Source: Candidatus Scatomorpha merdipullorum (GTDB lineage: Bacteria > Bacillota > Clostridia > Oscillospirales > Oscillospiraceae). Taken from it: DNA of 5,721 bases. Where the stretch lies: assembly GCA_018716795.1 (NCBI GenBank), contig DVJK01000037.1:1-5721 (forward strand), given 5' to 3'. The notes beneath the pieces were generated by a model. It ran no database searches. It was given only the letters and a program-made list of their open reading frames with translations, and was not told where the DNA came from. The translations under genes and the position numbers were made by a program. This document shows positions 1 to 5,511 of the stretch, piece after piece (within the stretch, counting starts at the first letter, position 1; every line of letters starts with the position of its first letter).

Positions 1-1220
1 TCCAGGGAGACGGTCTGGCCTATCTCCTTGCGGTCGATGACCGCGGCGAGGTCGCCTATTTCGGAGACGTGCTCCCCGTCGGCGGAGACGACGATGTCGC
101 CGCGGCGGACGCCCACGGCCTCGGCGCCGGAGCCGGGGTTGACGCTTATCACGTAGAGGCCGTCGGGGATGTCGTAATACTCCGCGGCCTTTGCGGGCAC
201 GGCCCCGACCGTGACGCCCAGGGCCGGGCGGCCGAGGACTCGCCCGTCGCGTATGAGCGCGTCGGCCACCTCCTTGATGGTCTCGACGGGGATGGCGAAG
301 CCTATGCCGTCTATGCTCGAGCCGGCGTAGGACGAGACGAGCTTCATGCTCGTGATGCCCACGACCTGGCCGTACATGTTCAGAAGCGGCCCGCCGGAGT
401 TGCCCTCATTGATGGCGACGTTGGTCTGGATGAGCGTCATGGGATGGTTCGTGTAGCTTATGTCGCGGCTGAGGGCGCTTATTATGCCGTTCGTCATCGT
501 GCCGCGCAGCTCGGGGCCGAGCGGGTTGCCTATGGCGGCGACGGCCTCGCCCACGGTCACCGTGTCGCCGCAGAACTCCGCGGCCGGGAGGCCGACGGCC
601 TCAATCTTTATGACGGCGACGTCGCTGGCGGAGTCCGCGCCCACGAGGCTGGCCTCATACTCCCTGTCGTCCCAGAGCGTCACCGTGGCGCTGACCGCGC
701 CCTCGAGCACGTGGCTGTTCGTGAGGATATAGCCGTCTTCGGTCATGATGATGCCGGAGCCCCAGAGGTACTTGCCCGTCTCCACGACGGTGGTTATGGC
801 CACGACCGAGGGGCTGCAGCGCTCATACACCTCGTCGAGCTCAAGCCCGCCCTCCGAAGGCCGCGGCGTGAGCGCGAGCTCGACGCCCGTGCCGGTTTCG
901 GCGCTGGGCATGCTGTTCGTCCACGCGGCGGACTGGCTCTCGTCGAAGTATTCCTCGAAGAACTCCTCCATGCTCTGACCGCCCTCGGGCGGGAGCTTCT
1001 CGCTCAGCATGGGCAGCAGGGCGTTCACGCCGCTTGAAAACAGCAGGGCCGTCGCGGCGATGACGAAGACCGCGAGGACGCAGAGGCCCGTTATCTTCCA
1101 GCCGAGATGGCGGCTGCGCGGCGGGCCGGACTGCGCGCAGACGGGCGGCTCCGCCTCAGGCCGGGCGAAGGGCCCCGTGCCGTACCACTCGGCAAGCTTT
1201 TTTTCTCTTTCTTCGTTCAT
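1..1220 (-). CDS. htrA: HtrA/DegP-family membrane-anchored serine protease, C-terminus cut off by window edge
   Basis: Trypsin-like (S1C) protease with a PDZ domain, expected to degrade or refold misfolded proteins at the outer face of the membrane. The 406 visible codons show a cytoplasmic N-terminus (about 1-38, charged then Pro-rich), one membrane segment (about 42-62), an acidic Ser/Glu-rich linker (about 72-128), the protease domain (about 130-315) and a PDZ domain (from about 333, running off the edge). The catalytic triad is intact: His170 in TNSHVLEG, Asp200 in SDVAVIKI, Ser275 in NEGNSGGPLL. GIGFAIP at 306-311 is the usual HtrA signature before the PDZ. The ATG at 1220 is preceded by a GGGGGA purine run about 8 nt upstream and lies 18 bp after the kinase stop, so it is probably co-transcribed with and controlled by the two-component genes. 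Family assignment is very sure; the missing part should be the end of the PDZ domain. Confidence 0.96.
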   Translation of the reverse strand, partial: MNEEREKKLAEWYGTGPFARPEAEPPVCAQSGPPRSRHLGWKITGLCVLAVFVIAATALLFSSGVNALLPMLSEKLPPEGGQSMEEFFEEYFDESQSAAWTNSMPSAETGTGVELALTPRPSEGGLELDEVYERCSPSVVAITTVVETGKYLWGSGIIMTEDGYILTNSHVLEGAVSATVTLWDDREYEASLVGADSASDVAVIKIEAVGLPAAEFCGDTVTVGEAVAAIGNPLGPELRGTMTNGIISALSRDISYTNHPMTLIQTNVAINEGNSGGPLLNMYGQVVGITSMKLVSSYAGSSIDGIGFAIPVETIKEVADALIRDGRVLGRPALGVTVGAVPAKAAEYYDIPDGLYVISVNPGSGAEAVGVRRGDIVVSADGEHVSEIGDLAAVIDRKEIGQTVSL

Positions 1221-1238
1221 GCAGGGTATCCCCCAAAT

Positions 1239-2828
1239 TCAGGTTTGCGGCTTTTCGCCGTCAGGCGGCTCTATCCCGGCGCGGCGGCGGGCGGCCTTGA
1301 CGCGGGCGGCCTTCCCGGCCTTTTCGGCCCTGGCCTTCTCCGCCTTTTCGGCCTTGGCCGCCTTGGCCTTCTCCGCCTTTTCGGCCTTGGACTTCTCGCT
1401 TCTGGGCTTTTCGCGCGCGAGGGTGAGGGTGAAGACGAACTCGGTGAGCCCGTCCGCGCTCGTGACCGCGATGTCCTCGTTGTGCGCGTCGAGAATGCTC
1501 TTGACGAGGTAGAGGCCGAGGCCCACGCCGTCGCGGTCGAGGCTGCGGGAGCGGTCGGACTTGTGGAAGCGGTCGAAGATAAGCGGCAGGTCGTCGGCCG
1601 GGATGGTCTCGCCGCGGTTTTTGACGGAGACGTAGGCCTTGCCGTTTTCCTTCCGGAGCGCGACGGTTATGGCGCTGTCCGGCTGGGCGAACTTGACGGC
1701 GTTGTCCAGCAGGTTGTAGAGCACCTGGGTTATCGAGTCCGGGTCGGCCGTGACGGTCATGTGGTCCTCCGGCAGCTGCAAATCCATGCCGAGCCGCTTG
1801 TCCTCGGCGCGGGTCTCGAAGTTCAGAAGCGTGCGGATGATGAGCTCATTCAGGTCGAAGTCGCGGCGCTTGGCGAGGTCGCTGCCCTCGCTTCTCAGGC
1901 GCGAGAGGCTCAGCATATGCCGCACGAGGCGGCTCAGGCGGCGCGTCTCGTCGGCGATGGTGGCGAGGTACTTGTCCTCCTGGTCCTTGGGTATGGTGCC
2001 GTCGAGGATGCCGTCGGCGAAGCCGGCGATGGTGGTCATGGGCGTCTTGAGCTCGTGGCTGACGTTGGCGATGAACTCGTTGCGCAGCTCCTCGCTCCGC
2101 TCGAGCGAGTCGGCCATGGCGTTGAAGGAGCTCGTCAGCGCGGCCAGCTCGTCCGTGCCCTTGTCCTCGCGCACGCGCACGGAGAAGTCGCCGTGCGCGA
2201 ACCTGCGCGCCGCGGCGGTCATCTCGTCAAGCGGCTCGGAGAGCTTTTTGGATATCACGAGGCTCATGACCAGGGCGAGGCTCAGCACCGCCAGGGCCAC
2301 GGCCAGGAACACCCACAAAAACGCGGTCCAGGCCCCGATTATCGTCGAGCGCGTCGAGCTCACGAAGACGTAGCCCGCGGAGGGGTCGGCCTCCGAAATG
2401 GGCATGGCGTAGACATAGCGCCGCGTCGGGAAGACGCCGCCGAGGTCGCTGACGTCGTTGAGCTCCCCCTCCGAGACGAGCTCGGCCATGCTCTCCGCGT
2501 CGACGCGTGCGCCGACGTGGCGGCAGCGGCCCGGCTCGTCCGAGCAGGAGGCGATGCGCCCCTCGCCGTCGGTGACAAAGATGTCGTTGCCGGAGATTTC
2601 CGCCGCCACGGAGAGGCTTATCCTCATATCCCAGCTGAAGAAGTCGTCGTAATACCCGACGGCGTCGGTCATGTGGGCGACGGCCTCGGCGTTGGACTTC
2701 ATGTTCTCGCGGTGGGAGTCGATGATGAAGTGCTGGCCCATGAAGAAGAGCGCCGCGCCTATGATAAGGAAGCTCAGCAGCACCATCATGGCCGTGGAGA
2801 GGAAGTTGCGGAAGTATATGCTCTTCAT
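1239..2828 (-). CDS. Membrane sensor histidine kinase with HAMP domain and Lys/Ala/Glu-rich C-terminal tail
   Basis: Sensor kinase that should autophosphorylate on His and pass the phosphate to the regulator encoded just upstream. In 529 residues: TM1 (about 10-34), extracytoplasmic sensor (about 35-161), TM2 (about 163-192), HAMP (about 190-243), HisKA with phospho-acceptor His258 in NVSHELKTP, and HATPase_c with N-box NLLDNAVKF (372-380), F-box IFDRFHKSDRSRS (417-429) and G2 box GVGLGLYLVK (434-443). The G1 box reads VKNRGETIP, with Asn404 where most kinases have Asp. The sensor region holds two cysteines (95 and 102) in CSDEPGRC. After the kinase core ends near 470 comes an unusual tail (about 471-529) of repeated AEKAEKAK-type units and basic residues. 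The start ATG overlaps the regulator stop (ATGA), so translation is coupled. ResE/VanS/PhoR-like by architecture; the signal cannot be read from sequence, though the downstream protease suggests envelope or secretion stress. Confidence 0.95.
   Translation of the reverse strand: MKSIYFRNFLSTAMMVLLSFLIIGAALFFMGQHFIIDSHRENMKSNAEAVAHMTDAVGYYDDFFSWDMRISLSVAAEISGNDIFVTDGEGRIASCSDEPGRCRHVGARVDAESMAELVSEGELNDVSDLGGVFPTRRYVYAMPISEADPSAGYVFVSSTRSTIIGAWTAFLWVFLAVALAVLSLALVMSLVISKKLSEPLDEMTAAARRFAHGDFSVRVREDKGTDELAALTSSFNAMADSLERSEELRNEFIANVSHELKTPMTTIAGFADGILDGTIPKDQEDKYLATIADETRRLSRLVRHMLSLSRLRSEGSDLAKRRDFDLNELIIRTLLNFETRAEDKRLGMDLQLPEDHMTVTADPDSITQVLYNLLDNAVKFAQPDSAITVALRKENGKAYVSVKNRGETIPADDLPLIFDRFHKSDRSRSLDRDGVGLGLYLVKSILDAHNEDIAVTSADGLTEFVFTLTLAREKPRSEKSKAEKAEKAKAAKAEKAEKARAEKAGKAARVKAARRRAGIEPPDGEKPQT
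1331..1390 (-). repeat. Exact 27-bp direct repeat inside the kinase tail (33-bp period)
   Basis: Positions 1331-1357 and 1364-1390 are identical over 27 bp and offset by exactly 33 bp, which is 11 codons. They encode the KAEKAEKA-rich part of the kinase tail. Because the period is a multiple of three, copy-number change by replication slippage would lengthen or shorten the tail without a frameshift. Confidence 0.9.
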
Positions 2829-3544
2829 TTCTTATCCGCCGGGGCGGCCTGCTCCGGGTTCTCGTTGACCTCGAACTTGTAGCCCACGCCCCAGACGGTC
2901 TTGAGCGACCACTGGTCGGAGACGCTCTCGAGCTTTTCGCGTAGGCGCTTTATATGCACGTCCACTGTGCGCGAGTCGCCGAAGTAGTCGAAGCCCCAGA
3001 CCTCGTCGAGCAGCTGGTTGCGCGTGAAGACGCGGTTGGGCGAGGCGGCGAGGTGGTATAGCAGCTCCATCTCCTTGGGCGGGGTGTCTATCTTCCTGCC
3101 GTCGACGACGAGCTCGTAGCTGTCGAGGTTTATGACGAGCTTGTCGTACACCAGCTTCTTCTCGGACGGGCCGGCGGCGCCGTCGGCGCGGCGCATGACG
3201 GCGTGGATGCGCGCGATAAGCTCCTTGACCTCGAAGGGCTTCGTCACATAGTCGTCCGCGCCCATCTCGAGGCCGCTGACCTTGTCGTAGGTCTCTCCCT
3301 TGGCGGTCAGCATGATGATGGGCACCTGGGAGGAGCGGCGTATCTCCTTGCAGACCTGCCAGCCGTCCATGACGGGCAGCATGATGTCCAGCAGTATGAC
3401 GTCCGGCTCGACCTCGCCGGCCAGGCGCAGGCCCGCGCCGCCGTCCGAGGCTATGCTGACCTCGAAGCCGTCCTTCTCCAGATAGAGCCGAAGCAGCTCG
3501 GCGATGTTCTTGTCGTCCTCTATGACCAACGCTTTCTTATTCAT
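2825..3544 (-). CDS. OmpR/PhoB-family response regulator
   Basis: DNA-binding response regulator of 239 residues, the normal length for the family. Receiver domain (about 3-117): acidic pocket Glu9-Asp10-Asp11, phospho-acceptor Asp53 in LLDIMLP, Thr80 in MLTAKGE, Tyr99 and Lys102 in DDYVTKPF. The C-terminal winged helix (about 129-226) includes VFTRNQLLDEVWGFDYFGDSRTVDVHIKRLREKL-type recognition-helix sequence at 172-205 and the hairpin wing VWGVGYKF (217-224). The ATG at 3544 is fixed by a strong GGAGGA (3551-3556) six nt upstream and by the conserved MNKKALVIEDD start. The reading frame stays open further upstream into the pdxK region, but that extension has no family similarity and is only a shadow. 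The TGA stop overlaps the kinase ATG by 4 bp. It probably controls its own operon including htrA; the regulon beyond this is unknown. Confidence 0.97.
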   Translation of the reverse strand: MNKKALVIEDDKNIAELLRLYLEKDGFEVSIASDGGAGLRLAGEVEPDVILLDIMLPVMDGWQVCKEIRRSSQVPIIMLTAKGETYDKVSGLEMGADDYVTKPFEVKELIARIHAVMRRADGAAGPSEKKLVYDKLVINLDSYELVVDGRKIDTPPKEMELLYHLAASPNRVFTRNQLLDEVWGFDYFGDSRTVDVHIKRLREKLESVSDQWSLKTVWGVGYKFEVNENPEQAAPADKK

Positions 3545-3550
3545 ATCGTT

Positions 3551-3556
3551 TCCTCC
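3551..3556 (-). promoter_or_regulatory. Strong ribosome binding site for the response regulator
   Basis: GGAGGA on the minus strand with a 6-nt spacer to the ATG at 3544. It decides this start against the long open upstream extension of the same frame. Confidence 0.85.
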
Positions 3557-3580
3557 AAAGCGGTATTTTTCACTGAGTAA

Positions 3581-3612
3581 ATTATAACTATTCGCCGCTT
3601 TCCGTGAGTTAA
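3581..3612 (-). promoter_or_regulatory. Probable promoter of the regulator-kinase-protease operon
   Basis: A perfect TATAAT (-10) lies at 3581-3586 on the minus strand, in an AT-rich island, about 37 bp before the ATG and downstream of the pdxK terminator. No good -35 stands at 17 bp (ACTCAC there); the nearest TTAACT (3607-3612) gives a 20-bp spacer. A consensus -10 with a poor -35 is what one expects of an activator-dependent promoter, possibly autoregulated; that last step is inference. The predicted leader is about 30 nt and contains the GGAGGA site. Confidence 0.65.
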
Positions 3613-3620
3613 GATTTTGT

Positions 3621-3654
3621 GAATAAAGCCGCCGGGAAGGGCTCTCCCGGCGGC
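3621..3654 (-). terminator. Intrinsic terminator of the pyridoxamine kinase gene
   Basis: Perfect 10-bp GC stem (arms 3645-3654 and 3628-3637; gccgccggga against tcccggcggc) with a 7-nt loop, followed on the minus strand by TTTATT. It begins 6 bp after the pdxK stop codon. The U-tract is short, so some readthrough into the two-component operon is possible. Confidence 0.85.
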
Positions 3655-3660
3655 CTTGGC

Positions 3661-4530
3661 TCAGCTGAATATTTTCTCCACCCGCTTCACATACTCCGGA
3701 AGGGCGCCCTCGAAGTCGACGCCGTAGGGGCGCGGGGTGTCGCGCAGGCAGGAGCGCTCTATGCTCTCGCGCACGAGGGCGGCCGCGGCGCCAAGCGCGT
3801 CGCCTATGTCCGCGCCGCGCACCAGAAGCGCGGCGAAGGCGCTCGCGAAGATGTCTCCCGTGCCGTAGAACATGCCGGGCAGGGCGCGGCTCATGCTGCT
3901 GCGCTCCTCGCCGGTCAGCCTGTCGCGCACGACGGTGCCTATGACGCCCTCGGCGGGGTGGACGCCGGTTATGGCGACGTAGCGGCCCGCGTGGGCCTCC
4001 AGCCCCGCGAAGAGCCGGCCGATGTACTCCTTCGAATGCGGCGCGGGCCGGTATTCGACGCCGGAGAGCAGCGCGGCCTCGGTGACGTTGGGCGTTATCA
4101 CGTCCGCGCGGGCGCAGAGGCGGCGGAAGGCGGCGGCCATGCTCTCGTCGAAGCCGGCGTAAAACTCGCCGTTGTCGGCCATGGCGGGGTCGCATATCAC
4201 AAGCGTGTCCGGCCCGGCGAGGAGGCCGATAATCTCCTCAAGCAGCAGCTCCTGCTCCGGCGAGGCGAGATAGCCGGAGTATATCCCGTCGAACTCTATG
4301 CCATAGCCGGCCCAGTGCCGGGCTATCGGCAGCATCTGCCCGCTCAGGTCGCAGCGGGTCCAGCCGGTGAACTCGCCCGTGTGCGTGCTCAAAAGCGCGG
4401 TGGGTATGCAGGCGCACTCCACGCCCGTCGCGGAGACGACGGGGAGCGCCACGGTGAGCGAGCACTTCCCGAAGCCGGAGATGTCGTGCACGGCGCAAAG
4501 CCTTTTCAGTTTTGGAAGACTGTTGTTCAT
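3661..4530 (-). CDS. pdxK: Pyridoxine/pyridoxamine/pyridoxal kinase (vitamin B6 salvage)
   Basis: Ribokinase-fold enzyme (PfkB superfamily) that phosphorylates B6 vitamers with ATP on the 5' hydroxyl, feeding the pyridoxal phosphate pool in the cytoplasm. The 289 residues match the usual length. Visible signatures: VHDISGFGKCSLTVALP (14-30, vitamer-binding region), STHTGEFTGW (48-57), DGIYSGYLAS (81-90), DPAMADNG (114-121), ITPNVTEA (145-152), and GTGDIFASAF (223-232) with Asp226 as likely catalytic base. Start: the ATG at 4530 fits the family N-terminus. An in-frame TTG at 4566 would add 12 unlike residues and coincides with the -35 box. There is no Shine-Dalgarno before 4530; instead a promoter sits directly upstream (see promoter entry). 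It is divergent from hpf and has its own terminator. Whether the preferred substrate is pyridoxal or pyridoxamine (PdxK or PdxY naming) cannot be settled from sequence. Confidence 0.94.
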   Translation of the reverse strand: MNNSLPKLKRLCAVHDISGFGKCSLTVALPVVSATGVECACIPTALLSTHTGEFTGWTRCDLSGQMLPIARHWAGYGIEFDGIYSGYLASPEQELLLEEIIGLLAGPDTLVICDPAMADNGEFYAGFDESMAAAFRRLCARADVITPNVTEAALLSGVEYRPAPHSKEYIGRLFAGLEAHAGRYVAITGVHPAEGVIGTVVRDRLTGEERSSMSRALPGMFYGTGDIFASAFAALLVRGADIGDALGAAAALVRESIERSCLRDTPRPYGVDFEGALPEYVKRVEKIFS

Positions 4531-4537
4531 AAGCGGT

Positions 4538-4566
4538 ATTTTAGCACTCTTTCCGGCGTATAGCAA
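4538..4566 (-). promoter_or_regulatory. Promoter of the pyridoxamine kinase, predicted to give a leaderless mRNA
   Basis: Minus strand: -35 TTGCTA (4561-4566; 4/6 to consensus), 17-bp spacer, -10 TAAAAT (4538-4543; 5/6). Only 7 nt (ACCGCTT) separate the -10 from the ATG at 4530, so transcription should begin at or one base before the A of ATG. This agrees with the missing ribosome binding site. Confidence 0.7.
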
Positions 4567-4579
4567 GGCAAAACGCGCC

Positions 4580-4626
4580 CGCGCGGCAGTTTTGGCCCAA
4601 GTGTCCTCCTAAAAACTGCCGGCGCG
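4580..4626. repeat. Imperfect inverted repeat between the two divergent promoters
   Basis: Arms ggcagtttt (4585-4593) and aaaactgcc (4612-4620) pair perfectly over 9 bp. They extend outward by five more pairs (4580-4584 with 4622-4626) if 4621 is bulged, giving about 14 bp around an 18-nt loop (4594-4611). It lies between the pdxK -35 and the A-tracts upstream of the hpf promoter. It could be an operator shared by the two genes or a minus-strand RNA hairpin (a TTTT run follows that side). Function not known. Confidence 0.6.
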
Positions 4627-4675
4627 AAAAAATTCATAAAAAACACTTCAAATTTCCGCGCAGATGTGGTAAAAT
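4627..4675 (+). promoter_or_regulatory. Promoter of hpf with upstream A-tracts
   Basis: Two A-tracts one helical turn apart (4627-4632 and 4638-4643) resemble an UP element. They precede a -35 TTCAAA (4647-4652; 4/6), a 17-bp spacer, and an extended -10, TGGTAAAAT (4667-4675, TAAAAT at 4670-4675). The start site should fall near 4682, giving a leader of about 26 nt that contains GGAAGGGG before the ATG. It looks like a strong housekeeping-sigma promoter; no alternative-sigma signature is evident. Confidence 0.7.
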
Positions 4676-4707
4676 TCATGTACAACAACCGGAAGGGGTG
4701 TTAAACC

Positions 4708-5250
4708 ATGAAGTTCACGTTCACTGAGAAGAAAATGGACGTCTCGGAGGATCTCCGGGCCTATGCTGAGCGCAAGATCGGCAAGATCGACAAGTTCTTC
4801 AAAACGGACAGCGAGGCCTACGTGACCTTCTCCACCGAGCGCGGACGCTTCCGCGCCGAGGTCACGATAAAGAACAACGGGATGTTCTACCGGGTGAGCG
4901 AGCTTACCGGCGACATGTACGCCTCCGTCGACTCCGCCGTCGCGAGCATCGAGAGGCAGATACGCAAGAACAAGACCCGCCTTGAAAAGCGGCTGCGCGC
5001 AGGCGCGATAGAGCGTGAGATCAAACCCTACCAGGTCGCCGGCGACGACGCCGGCGAGGAGGAATTCAAGGTCGTCCGCAACAAGAAGTTCTACATCGCG
5101 CCCATGAGCGTCGATGAAGCCATTTTGCAGATGAACCTCCTCGAGCACGAGTTCTTCGTCTTCCGCAACGCCGACGAGCACGACGAGTTCTCCGTCGTCT
5201 ACCGCCGCAAGCACGGCGGCTACGGCCTTATTACGGACAGCAAGGACTGA
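4708..5250 (+). CDS. hpf: Long-form ribosome hibernation promoting factor (HPF)
   Basis: Binds the small ribosomal subunit in the decoding and tRNA path, and through its C-terminus pairs two 70S ribosomes into inactive 100S dimers in slow or stationary growth. The 180 residues are the usual long-form size. The N-terminal HPF/RaiA domain (about 1-97) includes FTEKKMDVSEDLRAYAERKI and a run of basic residues on the RNA-binding helix (85-97, RQIRKNKTRLEKRL region). A charged linker (about 100-120) follows. The C-terminal dimerisation domain (about 121-176) carries VVRNKKFYIAPMSVDEAILQ, HEFFVFRNA and VVYRRKHGGYGLI. The start ATG has GGAAGGGG about 8-10 nt upstream. Monocistronic: its own promoter on one side, an intrinsic terminator 12 bp after the stop. 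The C-terminal half is typical of Firmicutes rather than the short enterobacterial HPF. Confidence 0.97.
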   Translation: MKFTFTEKKMDVSEDLRAYAERKIGKIDKFFKTDSEAYVTFSTERGRFRAEVTIKNNGMFYRVSELTGDMYASVDSAVASIERQIRKNKTRLEKRLRAGAIEREIKPYQVAGDDAGEEEFKVVRNKKFYIAPMSVDEAILQMNLLEHEFFVFRNADEHDEFSVVYRRKHGGYGLITDSKD

Positions 5251-5262
5251 GAAAGCAGCTTA

Positions 5263-5292
5263 AAAAGCTCCCCGCGAGGGGAGCTTTTATTT
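5263..5292 (+). terminator. Intrinsic terminator of hpf
   Basis: An 11-bp perfect stem (5263-5273 with 5278-5288, core agctcccc/ggggagct) closed by a GCGA tetraloop (GNRA type), followed by a ttttattt run (5285-5292). It starts 12 bp after the hpf stop codon. Confidence 0.93.
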
Positions 5293-5325
5293 CGGCGGAG
5301 GCCCGCTTCCCGGGCCCGACTGATT

Positions 5326-5402
5326 CCGCTTGCCGCGGCGAGCGGCCAGAGGGAAACCCCTTGATAGGGTTTCCCTCTGGACTCCCTTCCTGATCTTTTT
5401 TG
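5326..5402. repeat. Composite palindromic module, copy A
   Basis: Three parts joined without gaps. First, a 20-bp GC palindrome (5326-5345, ccgcttgccgcggcgagcgg). Second, a perfect 14-bp stem-loop (5346-5359 with 5367-5380, loop cttgata). Third, a tail beginning actccc and ending gatcttttttg (to 5402). The same three-part order recurs in copy B. No protein is encoded; the short open frame here is low-complexity. Most likely an extragenic repeat family or a non-autonomous element. Confidence 0.7.
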
Positions 5403-5414
5403 GCATGGGGCGTT

Positions 5415-5469
5415 TCGCTCGCTGCGGCGAGCGACAAGGGGCTCTGCCCCTTGACCCCGCGATTTTTTG
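5415..5469. repeat. Composite palindromic module, copy B
   Basis: Same order as copy A. A palindrome tcgctcgctgcggcgagcga (5415-5434) shares most bases with that of copy A. It is followed directly by a shorter 8-bp stem-loop (caaggggc 5435-5442 with gccccttg 5446-5453, loop tct), then a tail accccgcgattttttg (5454-5469) resembling copy A's tail. The hairpins differ in sequence and length while the flanks are shared, suggesting divergence with compensatory change. A rho-independent terminator role is weak because the T-run is 8 nt from the stem. Confidence 0.7.
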
Positions 5470-5498
5470 TAAAAATTCGAGTAAAACTTTTATCTTAT

Positions 5499-5503
5499 GG
5501 AGG
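5499..5503 (+). promoter_or_regulatory. Ribosome binding site fixing the prmA start
   Basis: GGAGG with an 8-nt spacer to the ATG at 5512. An in-frame ATG at 5497 overlaps this site and is therefore the less likely start. No convincing promoter lies close by: TTGTAA (5467-5472) and TATCTT (5491-5496) are 18 bp apart, but transcription from them would start after this site. Confidence 0.8.
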
Positions 5504-5511
5504 CTGGACTT

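Noticed and set aside
69..1037. 322-codon plus-strand frame opposite htrA
   Set aside because: Same cause: the opposite strand encodes an intact HtrA with full catalytic triad, and the plus-strand product has no recognisable features.
1107..2882. 591-codon open frame on the plus strand opposite the kinase
   Set aside because: It mirrors the kinase gene codon for codon in high-GC sequence, is rich in Ala/Arg/Gly/Val without domain signatures, and has no ribosome binding site. It is an antisense shadow.
3545..4195. 217-residue N-terminal extension of the regulator frame through the pdxK gene
   Set aside because: Arg-rich product of a shadow frame across a real gene, a terminator and a promoter; the regulator's own ATG at 3544 has a strong ribosome binding site.
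3619..4563. 314-codon plus-strand frame opposite pdxK
   Set aside because: Antisense of a convincing B6 kinase; no family features.
4541..4600. 19-codon minus-strand frame started by TTG after AGGAGGA
   Set aside because: Non-ATG start at only 4 nt from the AGGAGG and no promoter found upstream; kept only as an alternative explanation of the inverted repeat, not called as a gene.
4648..5214. 188-codon minus-strand frame opposite hpf
   Set aside because: Mirror of hpf codons with no start signals; hpf is certain.
5400..5428. Promoter with TTGGCA at 5400-5405
   Set aside because: No -10-like sequence at 16-19 bp; that stretch is a GC palindrome.
5454..5470. Second intrinsic terminator before prmA (stem 5435-5453 plus T-run)
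   Set aside because: The T-run begins 8-9 nt after the stem, too far for a standard terminator, and hpf already has a strong one at 5263-5292.
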